Below are positions 47,609 through 54,189 of a stretch of DNA of 64,000 nucleotides, in pieces. Location of the stretch: assembly GCA_019635275.1 (NCBI GenBank), contig JAHBZV010000003.1:118449-182448 (forward strand), read 5' to 3'. The stretch's first letter is position 1; every line of letters starts with the position of its first letter. The position numbers and the translations under genes are program-made. The DNA is from Burkholderiaceae bacterium. Its GTDB lineage: Bacteria; Pseudomonadota; Gammaproteobacteria; Burkholderiales; Burkholderiaceae_E. The notes below the pieces were generated by a model. It was not told where the DNA came from, searched no databases, and saw only the letters and a list, made by a program, of their open reading frames with translations.

Positions 47609-47680
47609 AATTGTTTGACAAAGATGTTTTAGGCATTCAGCGCCCCTTAACCAGTCCTACAATGGGACTCCGGTGCCCAT

Positions 47681-47733
47681 CAACCCAGGGAGCAGTGGGT
47701 ACAAACCCTGCCGGCCGCGCCGTCAAAATCAAG
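47681..47733 (+). repeat. Degenerate internal att site (tRNA-Arg 3' remnant)
   Basis: About 53 bp aligning to the 58-bp att repeat from the anticodon-stem 3' side through the acceptor and beyond, with roughly ten mismatches and two one-base indels; blocks such as CCTGCCGG and CGCGCC are preserved. It cannot form a functional tRNA. Best read as a decayed attR of an earlier integration. Confidence 0.7.
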
Positions 47734-47835
47734 TACTTTGGCCAGTTTCTCGAAACTGACCTTTCGCTTCTAGAGCCTTCGCGTCCGGCGCACGTCCGAA
47801 GAAGGTCACCTCCCGTCTGATAGCCTTGCCAGACA

Positions 47836-48273
47836 ATGGAGCCGGACGCGATCTATCTTCTTCAGCGCTTGCGCCTATCGGCCGAGTTAAATGCAGTCGA
47901 AGTAGGAAAGCTGATCCCCCGTTACTTCGGGGATCATCGCGACTTCTTTACGCTCGCGCGTTTGCTCGAAGGTGGCTACGTAGCCCGAAGTGCTACGCCC
48001 GAGAAGGTCCCACACCCATTTCGCGGCGTCGATGTTCGCGCCATCCTTCTGTACATGGACGCGCACGAATTGACTGAGTACCGCGGGGTCACAGCCAACC
48101 GGCACTCGGGGAAGGACGACAATCCGTTGTTCCTCACAGCTGCCGGCATGCTCGCGCTTGAGCAGTTTGAAACAAAGCGCGCGGATCGCCTCTGGTCGAC
48201 AGGAATCGCGGTAGCCGCGGCCATCCTTTCCGCGGTCGCGACGGCCTTCGCTGTGAACGTCTTGTTCCGCTAG
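47836..48273 (+). CDS. Hypothetical protein, cytoplasmic domain plus C-terminal membrane helix
   Basis: A 145-residue protein I cannot assign. Residues ~1-115 are soluble, with a winged-helix-like pattern (DFFTLARLLEGGYVAR and PLFLTAAGMLALEQFETKR); residues ~119-143 (IAVAAAILSAVATAFAVNVL) form a tail-anchor-like helix. It is followed after 6 bp by a second small membrane-protein gene, and the pair forms a tight two-gene cassette at the island's right end. GC is lower than the backbone. No strong ribosome-binding site is seen. Confidence 0.7.
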   Translation: MEPDAIYLLQRLRLSAELNAVEVGKLIPRYFGDHRDFFTLARLLEGGYVARSATPEKVPHPFRGVDVRAILLYMDAHELTEYRGVTANRHSGKDDNPLFLTAAGMLALEQFETKRADRLWSTGIAVAAAILSAVATAFAVNVLFR

Positions 48274-48279
48274 CACTCG

Positions 48280-48774
48280 ATGAACGCCTCAGAACTTGCG
48301 GCATGGATTGGCGCGACGACGGGAACGCTCGCCCTCGCTTGGGACGTAATCAAGTGGACGCGCAGCGGTGCGCGGATCTTCGTCAAGGCGCAAGCGGGAA
48401 TGGGAATGGTCATACCAGGCGAGAACATCGAGAAGAATCAGTCGTTCGTCACGGTGACTGCTGTCAACAGAGGCGACCGTCCCGCAACGATTACGCACGT
48501 CGTCGGGCAGTTCTATCGGTCGCCTGTTCATCGCCTGTTGCGTAGACGCCCCTCGCATCAGTTCCTGGCATTCTGTTCGCGCTTCGCCGGTCAGACTCCA
48601 CACATCCTTCCTCCGGGTGAGCGATGGATCGGCTGTTTCGAACAATCGAGCGACATCGAAGACATGATCCGCCGCGGTTGCCTGTACTGGGGCATCGTTC
48701 ACTCAGGATCCGCGAAGCCTGTTCTCAGTCGCCTGACCCTCCCTCCTCCAGAAACCGACGCGCCCAACGCATAG
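48280..48774 (+). CDS. Hypothetical island protein with N-terminal membrane segment
   Basis: A 164-residue protein. It starts with a short hydrophobic helix (ELAAWIGATTGTLALAWDVI) followed by KWTRSGARIFVKAQAGM and a beta-rich domain with VTVTAVNRGDRPATITHVVG and LPPGERWIGCFEQSSD. This pattern resembles a common but uncharacterised family of genomic-island proteins. The probable topology is one helix with a beta-sandwich domain. It is translated 6 bp after the preceding gene, so the two probably act together. Confidence 0.7.
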   Translation: MNASELAAWIGATTGTLALAWDVIKWTRSGARIFVKAQAGMGMVIPGENIEKNQSFVTVTAVNRGDRPATITHVVGQFYRSPVHRLLRRRPSHQFLAFCSRFAGQTPHILPPGERWIGCFEQSSDIEDMIRRGCLYWGIVHSGSAKPVLSRLTLPPPETDAPNA

Positions 48775-48929
48775 GCCAAACATTGATCGTCGGCGGCCCG
48801 ACGACCTGGCCCGGAACCCTCGAACCGTCCGTTCCGGGAAAACTGGAGCGATGCGCAAACGTCGGGAGCCGCGAACGTGCCTCCAGCCAGGTTGGGTGTG
48901 ACCGAATTGTGCCTTGAACTGCTTGGTAG

Positions 48930-48952
48930 AGTGCTTGGCAAGCACTGCAAGT
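48930..48952 (+). repeat. Island-end inverted repeat and 18-bp repeat copy
   Basis: AGTGCTT (48930-48936), GGC loop, AAGCACT (48940-48946) form a perfect 7-bp inverted repeat. The part at 48935-48952 is the second exact copy of the 18-bp sequence at 47591. A candidate integrase or excisionase arm-binding site. Confidence 0.55.
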
Positions 48953-48989
48953 CGTTGATATATAAAGCTATAAAGATTGCGCGCTGCGC

Positions 48990-49047
48990 CTACGAACCAG
49001 GGGGTCGTGGGTTCGAATCCTGCCGGGCGCGCCAGTCAGATCAAGGG
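48990..49047 (+). repeat. attR (58-bp direct repeat, distal end)
   Basis: Exact copy of 43146-43203: the 3' part of tRNA-Arg from the anticodon loop, without the 5' half, so no functional tRNA is formed here. It marks the distal boundary of the island. Confidence 0.93.
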
Positions 49048-49068
49048 CTTACCTTCGGGTAGGCCCTT
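49043..49068 (+). terminator. Hairpin after attR (chromosomal copy, TTCG loop)
   Basis: An 11-bp stem (49043-49053 with 49058-49068, one G-U pair) with a TTCG tetraloop, followed by GTCGCTT. It is presumably the original terminator of tRNA-Arg before integration, now separated from the gene by the island. Confidence 0.6.
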
Positions 49069-49103
49069 GTCGCTTGTGGCCGGGCCACGCAGCGCCGCTT
49101 CGA

Positions 49104-49718
49104 CTATCGTCGGCGACGCGACGCCGCCAGGCCTGCGAGGCCGATGCCGAGCAACGCGATCGCGCCAGGCTCGGGCGCGGCACCCGTGGGCGTGCCGCAG
49201 ACATTGCTGGTTCCAGGCCCGCAAGCCTGCAGGAACCCCCTGATCTCACCGCCGGGATAGACGGTGGTGTGGATGTTCAGATAGGCCCACCCTGCCGCGA
49301 GGCCGGCCGCCAGCGCCGCTTCGGCTCCCGCGGGCGCTCCGCCATGCGCCGTGACGAACGCGGGATTCCAGCTCGAAGCGTGCGTCAGGTCGAACAGCGG
49401 GCTGACGTAGGTGCCCGACGTGACGCCCAACGGGAACCCGATGAAGGACGGCACCTGCGTCGCGACCGTGGTGGTGCCGGGCGGCGCGATGCAGCAATGG
49501 ATATGGGCCGCCGTGGTCGGGCCGAGCAGTCCGGAGAACGTCACGTCGAGCCGAAGCGTGTGGGCGAGATCGTCGTACGTGGCCAGCGCATATCCGACGC
49601 CCGGCGACGAGACGCCACTCAGGTCGGCGTCATAGGTGATCACGGTCGCGTGCGCGGGTGCCGGGTTCGCCATCGCGAACAGGCCAGCCGCCGCCAAAGT
49701 GGCCAGTCTTCCGATCAT
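49104..49718 (-). CDS. CHRD-domain PEP-CTERM protein
   Basis: A 204-residue exported protein. Signal peptide (MIGRLATLAAAGLFAMANPA), a CHRD domain (TAAHIHCCIAPPGTTT; AYLNIHTTVYPGGEIRGFLQ), and a C-terminal PEP-CTERM tail (PEPGAIALLGIGLAGLAASR then Arg). Such tails are processed by exosortase and target proteins to the envelope or exopolysaccharide; no exosortase gene is in the window. ATG at 49718 follows GGAGAGG; the much longer open frame upstream belongs to no gene. A sigma-54-type promoter lies ~52 bp upstream. Confidence 0.9.
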   Translation of the reverse strand: MIGRLATLAAAGLFAMANPAPAHATVITYDADLSGVSSPGVGYALATYDDLAHTLRLDVTFSGLLGPTTAAHIHCCIAPPGTTTVATQVPSFIGFPLGVTSGTYVSPLFDLTHASSWNPAFVTAHGGAPAGAEAALAAGLAAGWAYLNIHTTVYPGGEIRGFLQACGPGTSNVCGTPTGAAPEPGAIALLGIGLAGLAASRRRR

Positions 49719-49769
49719 GGGCCTCTCCGTCGCTCGAAGTCGATACGTTTCGACGCCGACCCTTCGCCA

Positions 49770-49785
49770 TGCAAGAGTCGCACCA
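49770..49785 (-). promoter_or_regulatory. Sigma-54 (-24/-12) promoter of the CHRD PEP-CTERM gene
   Basis: On the minus strand the element reads TGGTGCGACTCTTGCA: GG and GC are exactly 12 bp apart and the -12 box TTGCA is perfect. Transcription would start near 49760, about 40 nt before the ATG. The other PEP-CTERM gene has a matching element. Confidence 0.65.
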
Positions 49786-49891
49786 TGCTCGTCGAAATGT
49801 TTATGAAACAAGCACCTGGCGCGCGCGAGGAGCGCCGGAGGCGCCGCTGTGTAAAGTCTGTCGACAGCGCGCGAGACCGCGAGGCCCGCGG

Positions 49892-50917
49892 CTAGCTGTC
49901 GGGCGCCGGTCGCGCCAGCATCACCGCAAACCACTCGCGCTCGTCGGTCCATCGCCGCTGCACCGCGAAGCCGGCGTGGGCGAGCAACGCAGCGAACTCG
50001 TCGATCCGGTACTTGTGCGAGTGCTCGGTGTGGATCCGCTCGCCGGCAGCAAAGCGGCGCTCGCCCCCGGGCCATCTCACGCACACGGCGCGCCGCGCCT
50101 CCAGGTGCATCTCGATGCGGCCGTGCGTCGCGTCGAAGAACGCGACGTGGCGCCAGTCGGCGAGCGCGAAGTCGGTGCCGGCGATCCGGTTGGCGTGGCG
50201 CAGCACGTTCAGGTTGAACGCCGCAGTCACGCCGAGCGGATCGTCGTAGGCAGCCTCGAGCGTCGCGACGTCCTTCGCGAGATCGATGCCGACGAGCAGC
50301 GCGCCGGTGTCGTCGAGGTGCGCGCGCAGCCCCTGCAGGAAACGGCGGGCTTCGTCCGGCAGCAGGTTGCCGATCGACGAACCCGGGTAGAAGAACAGTC
50401 GACCTTCGCGCGGCAGTCGCGCCGGCAATTCGAGCGGGCGGCCGAGGTCGGCGCCGACGCCGGTCATCGCGATGTGCGGGAAGCGCCGCTGCAGCGCTTC
50501 GAGCGAGCGCTGCAGGTACTCGACCGAGATGTCGATCGCGACGTACTCGCGCGGCCGCAACACGGGGAAGAGGCGCGCCGCCTTCTCGCCGTTGCCCGCG
50601 CCGAGGTCGATCAGCGTGCAGCCGGTGCGGCCGAACGCCGCCGCGATCTCGGCGTCGCGCGCGGAGAAGATCGCGCGCTCGGTGCGCGTGGGGTAGTACT
50701 CGTCGAGCTCGGTGATCGCGTCGAACAGCGCCGAGCCCAGCGTGTCGTAGAAGAACTTCGGCGCGATCGACGCGACAGGCGCGCACAGGCCCGACAGCAG
50801 CGCCGCACGGTCGGTGTCGACCGGCGACGCGGACGGCGATGTGGACGATGGGGCGAACGGCCGCGGCCGCCCGGAAGCCGCAACCGGTGCGAACGCCAGG
50901 GGGCGCGCTGACGGCAC
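49892..50917 (-). CDS. egtD: L-histidine N-alpha-methyltransferase (ergothioneine)
   Basis: A 341-residue SAM-dependent enzyme trimethylating histidine to hercynine, the first step of ergothioneine synthesis. Signatures: ITELDEYYPTRTERAIF, SAM loop LIDLGAGNGEKAARLF, FFYPGSSIGNL, FNLNVLRHANRIAGTDF and the C-terminal RIHTEHSHKYRIDEF. No ATG lies in a suitable place: GTG at 50917 directly follows the VOC stop and gives a normal length; ATG at 50989 would overlap the VOC gene by 55 bp. The first ~35 residues are variable. Confidence 0.93.
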   Translation of the reverse strand: MPSARPLAFAPVAASGRPRPFAPSSTSPSASPVDTDRAALLSGLCAPVASIAPKFFYDTLGSALFDAITELDEYYPTRTERAIFSARDAEIAAAFGRTGCTLIDLGAGNGEKAARLFPVLRPREYVAIDISVEYLQRSLEALQRRFPHIAMTGVGADLGRPLELPARLPREGRLFFYPGSSIGNLLPDEARRFLQGLRAHLDDTGALLVGIDLAKDVATLEAAYDDPLGVTAAFNLNVLRHANRIAGTDFALADWRHVAFFDATHGRIEMHLEARRAVCVRWPGGERRFAAGERIHTEHSHKYRIDEFAALLAHAGFAVQRRWTDEREWFAVMLARPAPDS

Positions 50918-50934
50918 TTGTCGACCCGGGCCGC

Positions 50935-51315
50935 TCAGGCGAGGTTCTCGTGGATGCAGAGGTAGTTGCCCTCGGTATCCTTGAACCACGCGGCCTTCTC
51001 GGAGCCGAGCACGCAGACGTGACCGACCGTCTTCAGCCCTGGCAGGTCGTAGTCCTCGAAGACGACGCCGCGCGCCTGCAGGTCGGCGATCTCGGCCGCG
51101 ATGTCCTTCACCTCGAAGCTGACGGCAGTGTGCTCCGCGCGGGTGCCCTCAGGCTTCGGGAACAGCGCCAGCGTGGCGTCGCCGCACGCGTACTTGAACT
51201 TGCCGTCGGGTGAACTTCCCAGCGGGCGCAGCCCGAGTCGTCCTTCGTAGAACCGGCGTGCCCGATCCAGGTCGATGACCGGGAGCATCGTCGTGACGGG
51301 AGCGTTTCCGAGCAT
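50935..51315 (-). CDS. VOC (glyoxalase/bleomycin-resistance) family protein
   Basis: A 126-residue single-domain VOC-superfamily protein with two beta-alpha-beta-beta-beta modules: TMLPVIDLDRARRFYEGRLG, and HTAVSFEVKDIAAEIADLQA ending in AAWFKDTEGNYLCIHENLA. The superfamily includes metal-dependent lyases, dioxygenases and binding proteins; the reaction here cannot be assigned. ATG at 51315 follows GGGAGGTGG. It lies immediately before egtD on the same strand, so a role linked to ergothioneine is possible but only positional. Confidence 0.88.
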   Translation of the reverse strand: MLGNAPVTTMLPVIDLDRARRFYEGRLGLRPLGSSPDGKFKYACGDATLALFPKPEGTRAEHTAVSFEVKDIAAEIADLQARGVVFEDYDLPGLKTVGHVCVLGSEKAAWFKDTEGNYLCIHENLA

Positions 51316-51429
51316 GTCCACCTCCCATGCCGTCAGGGCCAAGCGGGTCATTATTCCCCGTCGGCCTGCGGAAGGGAAGCCAATGAAGAACTCTCGGCGG
51401 CCGGCCCGACCGGCCGCCGCCGCCGCGCG

Positions 51430-51720
51430 CTATTTCACGCCCTCGGCGCAGCGGATGATCGCCTCGTTGGACTTCCGATCGAGGCAGTGCCTGAGGTCGG
51501 CTCCGGTGGCCCGCGCGGCGCGCGCGTGCCGCCGCGGCCCGGCCGCCTTCGGCTTGTCCCGGGCGGCGCTCGCACCCGCATCGGCAGGCTGGCCGGCCGG
51601 CTGCTGCGTCGCGGCCTGCGCGATCTTCGTTCCGGCGTCCGCCGCCGTCGTCGACGCCTGGGCGATCGCTGCGTGAGCGAGCACGCCCGAGAGAATCAGC
51701 ATCGTCGTGATGGTGCGCAT
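51430..51720 (-). CDS. Small secreted hypothetical protein
   Basis: A 96-residue protein: a signal peptide (MRTITTMLILSGVLAHAAIA), a low-complexity Ala/Gln/Pro linker, and a conserved-looking C-terminus ATGADLRHCLDRKSNEAIIR followed by a second Cys, which could form a disulfide. I recognise the CLxxxxNxAIIRCAE pattern as recurring in small beta-proteobacterial periplasmic proteins of unknown function. It lies between egtB (129-bp gap) and the VOC gene on the same strand. Confidence 0.7.
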   Translation of the reverse strand: MRTITTMLILSGVLAHAAIAQASTTAADAGTKIAQAATQQPAGQPADAGASAARDKPKAAGPRRHARAARATGADLRHCLDRKSNEAIIRCAEGVK

Positions 51721-51849
51721 GGAGACCCCCCGTTCGTCGTGACGCTAACCCTCGCGGCGCCGCCTGGACGCGTGCGGGCTGACGAGCGCGCGAAATCCGC
51801 ATACGAATGGCGCGGCCGGCATGGGCACCGGACGCCAACCCCGGCCGCC

Positions 51850-53133
51850 TCAACGGTCGCGCGCGAGCCTCACGCCCGAGAACTGCCAGCGCTGGTGCGG
51901 GTAGAAGAAGTTCCGATAGGTGGCGCGCAAATGCCCATCGGGCGTCGCGCACGACCCGCCGCGCAGCACGTACTGGCCGCACATGAACTTGCCGTTGTAC
52001 TCGCCGACGGCCCCTTCGGCGACGCGGAACCCGGGGTACGGCGCGAACGCGCTCGCGGTCCACTCCCAGACGTCGCCGTAGAGCTGGCGCAGCGGCGCCT
52101 GCGCGTCGTGCGAGGCGGCGCGCGGCCGGTAGCGCCCCGTCGAGGCGAAGTTGCCCGCGATCGGCTGCGCGCGGGCCGCGACCTCCCACTCGTGCTCGGT
52201 CGGAAGCCGGGCGCCGCGCCAGCGCGCGAACGCGTCGGCCTCGAAGTACGACACGTTCGAGACCGGCGCCTGCACGTCGAGCGCGCGCTCACCCGACAGC
52301 GTCATCTGCAGCCAGGCACCGTCGCGCCTGTCCCAGTAAAGCGGTGCCTGCCAGCCTTCGGCCTGCACCCTCGCCCAGCCGTCGGCGAGCCACAGCCGCG
52401 GCTCGCGGTAGCCACCGTCGGCGATGAACTCGCACCACTCGCCGATGGTCACCGGGCAGCTGGCCAGCGCATATGGCGCGAGCGCGACCCGATGGCGCGG
52501 CGTCTCGCAATCGAACGCGAAGCCCGGGCCGTCGTGCCCGACCTCCACCACGCCGCCGTCGTAGTCGATCCATGTCGCGGGTTCGGCGGCTGGAGGCGCG
52601 ACGGCCTCCTCTGCGCTGGCCGCTCGATAGACGGGCCGCAACGGATTCTGCGCGAACAGGTGCAGGAGGTCGGTCAGCAGCAGTTCCTGGTGTTGCTGCT
52701 CGTGCTGGATGCCGAGTTCGACCAGCTCGAGCGCCGGCCGCGGCGACTCACGGACCAGCAGCGTCGACAAGGCGTCGTCGATGTGCCGCCGATAGGCGAC
52801 GACCTCTTCGATCGACGGACGGGTCAGCAGGCCGCGCCTGGGGCGCGCATGGCGTGGCCCGACCGCCTCGTAGTACGAATTGAACAGGAAGCGATAGCGC
52901 GGGTCCGCCGGCCGGTAGCCCGACACGAACGGGCCGAGCACGAACTCCTCGAAGAACCAGGTCGTGTGCGCCAGGTGCCACTTCGCCGGGCTCGCGTCGT
53001 CCATCGACTGGACCGTGGCGTCGGCGTCGCTCAGTCCGTCGATCAGGTGCAGCGTCCGGGCGCGGCAGTCGAAGAGGCGCTGTCGCAACGCCTGCGCCGG
53101 CACGTCCGCGGCCGGCTCGATTCCGGTCTGCAT
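51850..53133 (-). CDS. egtB: Hercynylcysteine-sulfoxide synthase (EgtB type)
   Basis: A 427-residue non-haem iron enzyme forming the C-S bond between hercynine and gamma-glutamylcysteine or cysteine. N-terminal DinB-like domain with iron ligands in WHLAHTTWFFEEF and HEQQHQELLLTDLLHLF; C-terminal formylglycine-generating-type domain with RLPTEHEWEVAARA, LYGDVWEWTASAFAPYPGF and VLRGGSCATPDGHLRATYRN. Length fits EgtB. ATG at 53133. Upstream of the small-protein, VOC and egtD genes on the same strand. No egtE (C-S lyase), egtA or egtC is present, so the last steps must be encoded elsewhere. Confidence 0.94.
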   Translation of the reverse strand: MQTGIEPAADVPAQALRQRLFDCRARTLHLIDGLSDADATVQSMDDASPAKWHLAHTTWFFEEFVLGPFVSGYRPADPRYRFLFNSYYEAVGPRHARPRRGLLTRPSIEEVVAYRRHIDDALSTLLVRESPRPALELVELGIQHEQQHQELLLTDLLHLFAQNPLRPVYRAASAEEAVAPPAAEPATWIDYDGGVVEVGHDGPGFAFDCETPRHRVALAPYALASCPVTIGEWCEFIADGGYREPRLWLADGWARVQAEGWQAPLYWDRRDGAWLQMTLSGERALDVQAPVSNVSYFEADAFARWRGARLPTEHEWEVAARAQPIAGNFASTGRYRPRAASHDAQAPLRQLYGDVWEWTASAFAPYPGFRVAEGAVGEYNGKFMCGQYVLRGGSCATPDGHLRATYRNFFYPHQRWQFSGVRLARDR

Positions 53134-53280
53134 CGCGACTCCATCTCGTCTGCTGGCAAGCCATCATGCTACGCCGCAGCCGCCCCGGATTGAGAGCGAC
53201 GTGCGACGCCGGCCGGGGGCGCCGGGACGGAGCTAACATCTGCCCTTTCGGCGCCGTTCTGGCCCAAGGTGCGCGTCCCC

Positions 53281-54156
53281 GTGAAAAGGCTCGTTCTCGC
53301 GCTCGGGTTGATGGCCTGGCTGTCTCCAGCCTGGTCGCGAATGGTCGAGGAGCAGTTCGACCTGCCGGTGCGGGTCACCGATGCGTTCGGCAAGAAGATC
53401 ACCCACGACGTCCACGTCACGGTGTTCCGCGACGATGCCGCCGGCGCACCGCGCCCCGTCGCGGTCGTCGATCACGGGCGCTCTGCCGAAGCGCAGGAAC
53501 GCGTGACGATGGGCCGCGCCCGCTTTCCGGTGGCTGCAAGGTGGCTGGTGCAGATGGGATTCGTCGTCGCGGTGCCGACGCGCATCGGATACGGCGTGAC
53601 CGGTGGCGACGACGCGGAAGACACGCCCGGGCCCTGCGAGGCGCGCAATTTCGGCCCCGGGCTGACGGCCGCCGCAGAGCAGACGCTCGCAGTTCTGAAG
53701 GCAATGCGCGAACGCAGCGACGTGCGCAGCGACCGTGCGATCGTGATCGGGGTGTCGTTCGGCGGCGCAACCGCGGTGGCGGTGGCCGCGCTCGCCCCGC
53801 CCGGCGTCGACGCGGCGATCAACTTTGCGGGCGGCGCCGGGGGCAACCCGAGTTTGCGCCCCGGACGGCCGTGCTCCGCGCACATGATGGAGCGCCTGTT
53901 CGCCGAATATGGTCGTCGCGCGCGCATGCCGACACTGTGGATCTACGCGGAGAACGACCGATTCTTCGGGTCCGAACATCCGAAGACGTGGTTCGACGCC
54001 TTCCGCAAGGCGGGCGGCAACGGAGAGTTCGTACAGCTTCCGCCGGCCGGCGAAGACGGGCACCGGGTCTTCGTAGAGTTCCCGGCGCTCTGGCAACCGC
54101 TGGTCGCCGACTTCCTGCACAGGCAAGGCTATCGCGCAGCGGAGGCCGTCAGGTGA
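53281..54156 (+). CDS. Secreted dienelactone-hydrolase-like alpha/beta hydrolase
   Basis: A 291-residue alpha/beta hydrolase with a signal peptide (KRLVLALGLMAWLSPAWS). The nucleophile elbow is GVSFGG (Ser near residue 160), the acid is probably Asp in WIYAENDRFFG, and the His is in GEDGHRVFVEF. A disulfide may involve the Cys residues in GPCEARN and GRPCSAH. The substrate is not determinable. GTG at 53281 follows AAGGTG; GTG at 53269 is an alternative. Divergent from egtB, convergent with the solitary integrase (33-bp gap). Confidence 0.85.
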   Translation: MKRLVLALGLMAWLSPAWSRMVEEQFDLPVRVTDAFGKKITHDVHVTVFRDDAAGAPRPVAVVDHGRSAEAQERVTMGRARFPVAARWLVQMGFVVAVPTRIGYGVTGGDDAEDTPGPCEARNFGPGLTAAAEQTLAVLKAMRERSDVRSDRAIVIGVSFGGATAVAVAALAPPGVDAAINFAGGAGGNPSLRPGRPCSAHMMERLFAEYGRRARMPTLWIYAENDRFFGSEHPKTWFDAFRKAGGNGEFVQLPPAGEDGHRVFVEFPALWQPLVADFLHRQGYRAAEAVR

Positions 54157-54189
54157 CGGCTGCCGGCGCGCTGCACGTCGACACGCCAA

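Larger units (their letters stand above)
47530..47835. other. Gene-free stretch holding internal att remnant
   Basis: 306 bp without a credible gene. It contains an 18-bp sequence (47591-47608) repeated near attR and a degenerate copy of the tRNA 3' end (47681-47733), interpreted as the right junction of an older integration. Confidence 0.6.
43146..49047. mobile_element. Integrative element in tRNA-Arg(ACG), ~5.8 kb
   Basis: Bounded by 58-bp perfect direct repeats (43146-43203 and 48990-49047) starting in the tRNA anticodon loop. It encodes a tyrosine integrase next to the tRNA, an excisionase-like protein, a probable Rep_trans-type initiator, then lower-GC cargo: an AAA ATPase and two small membrane proteins. 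No conjugation apparatus is present, so it is at most mobilisable or satellite-like. A degenerate att copy at 47681-47733 suggests two accreted elements. Confidence 0.9.
48775..49103. other. Right end of island and junction to chromosome
   Basis: No gene is seen. From left to right: two GC-rich inverted repeats (48788-48803 and 48810-48838) with no T-tract, the 18-bp end repeat inside a perfect hairpin (48930-48946), an A/T-rich segment (48955-48975), attR, and the chromosomal terminator-like hairpin (49043-49068). Confidence 0.6.

Noticed and set aside
48935-49034. Sequence before attR that at first looks like a second tRNA (TTGGTAGAGTGCTTGG... followed by the tRNA 3' half).
   Set aside because: It cannot form an acceptor stem or D-arm with the attR 3' half; it is the island end joined to a partial tRNA.
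49719-50786. The upstream extension of the CHRD PEP-CTERM gene into a 560-codon frame.
   Set aside because: The extension is antisense-like low-complexity sequence overlapping egtD; a signal peptide and good ribosome-binding site place the start at 49718.
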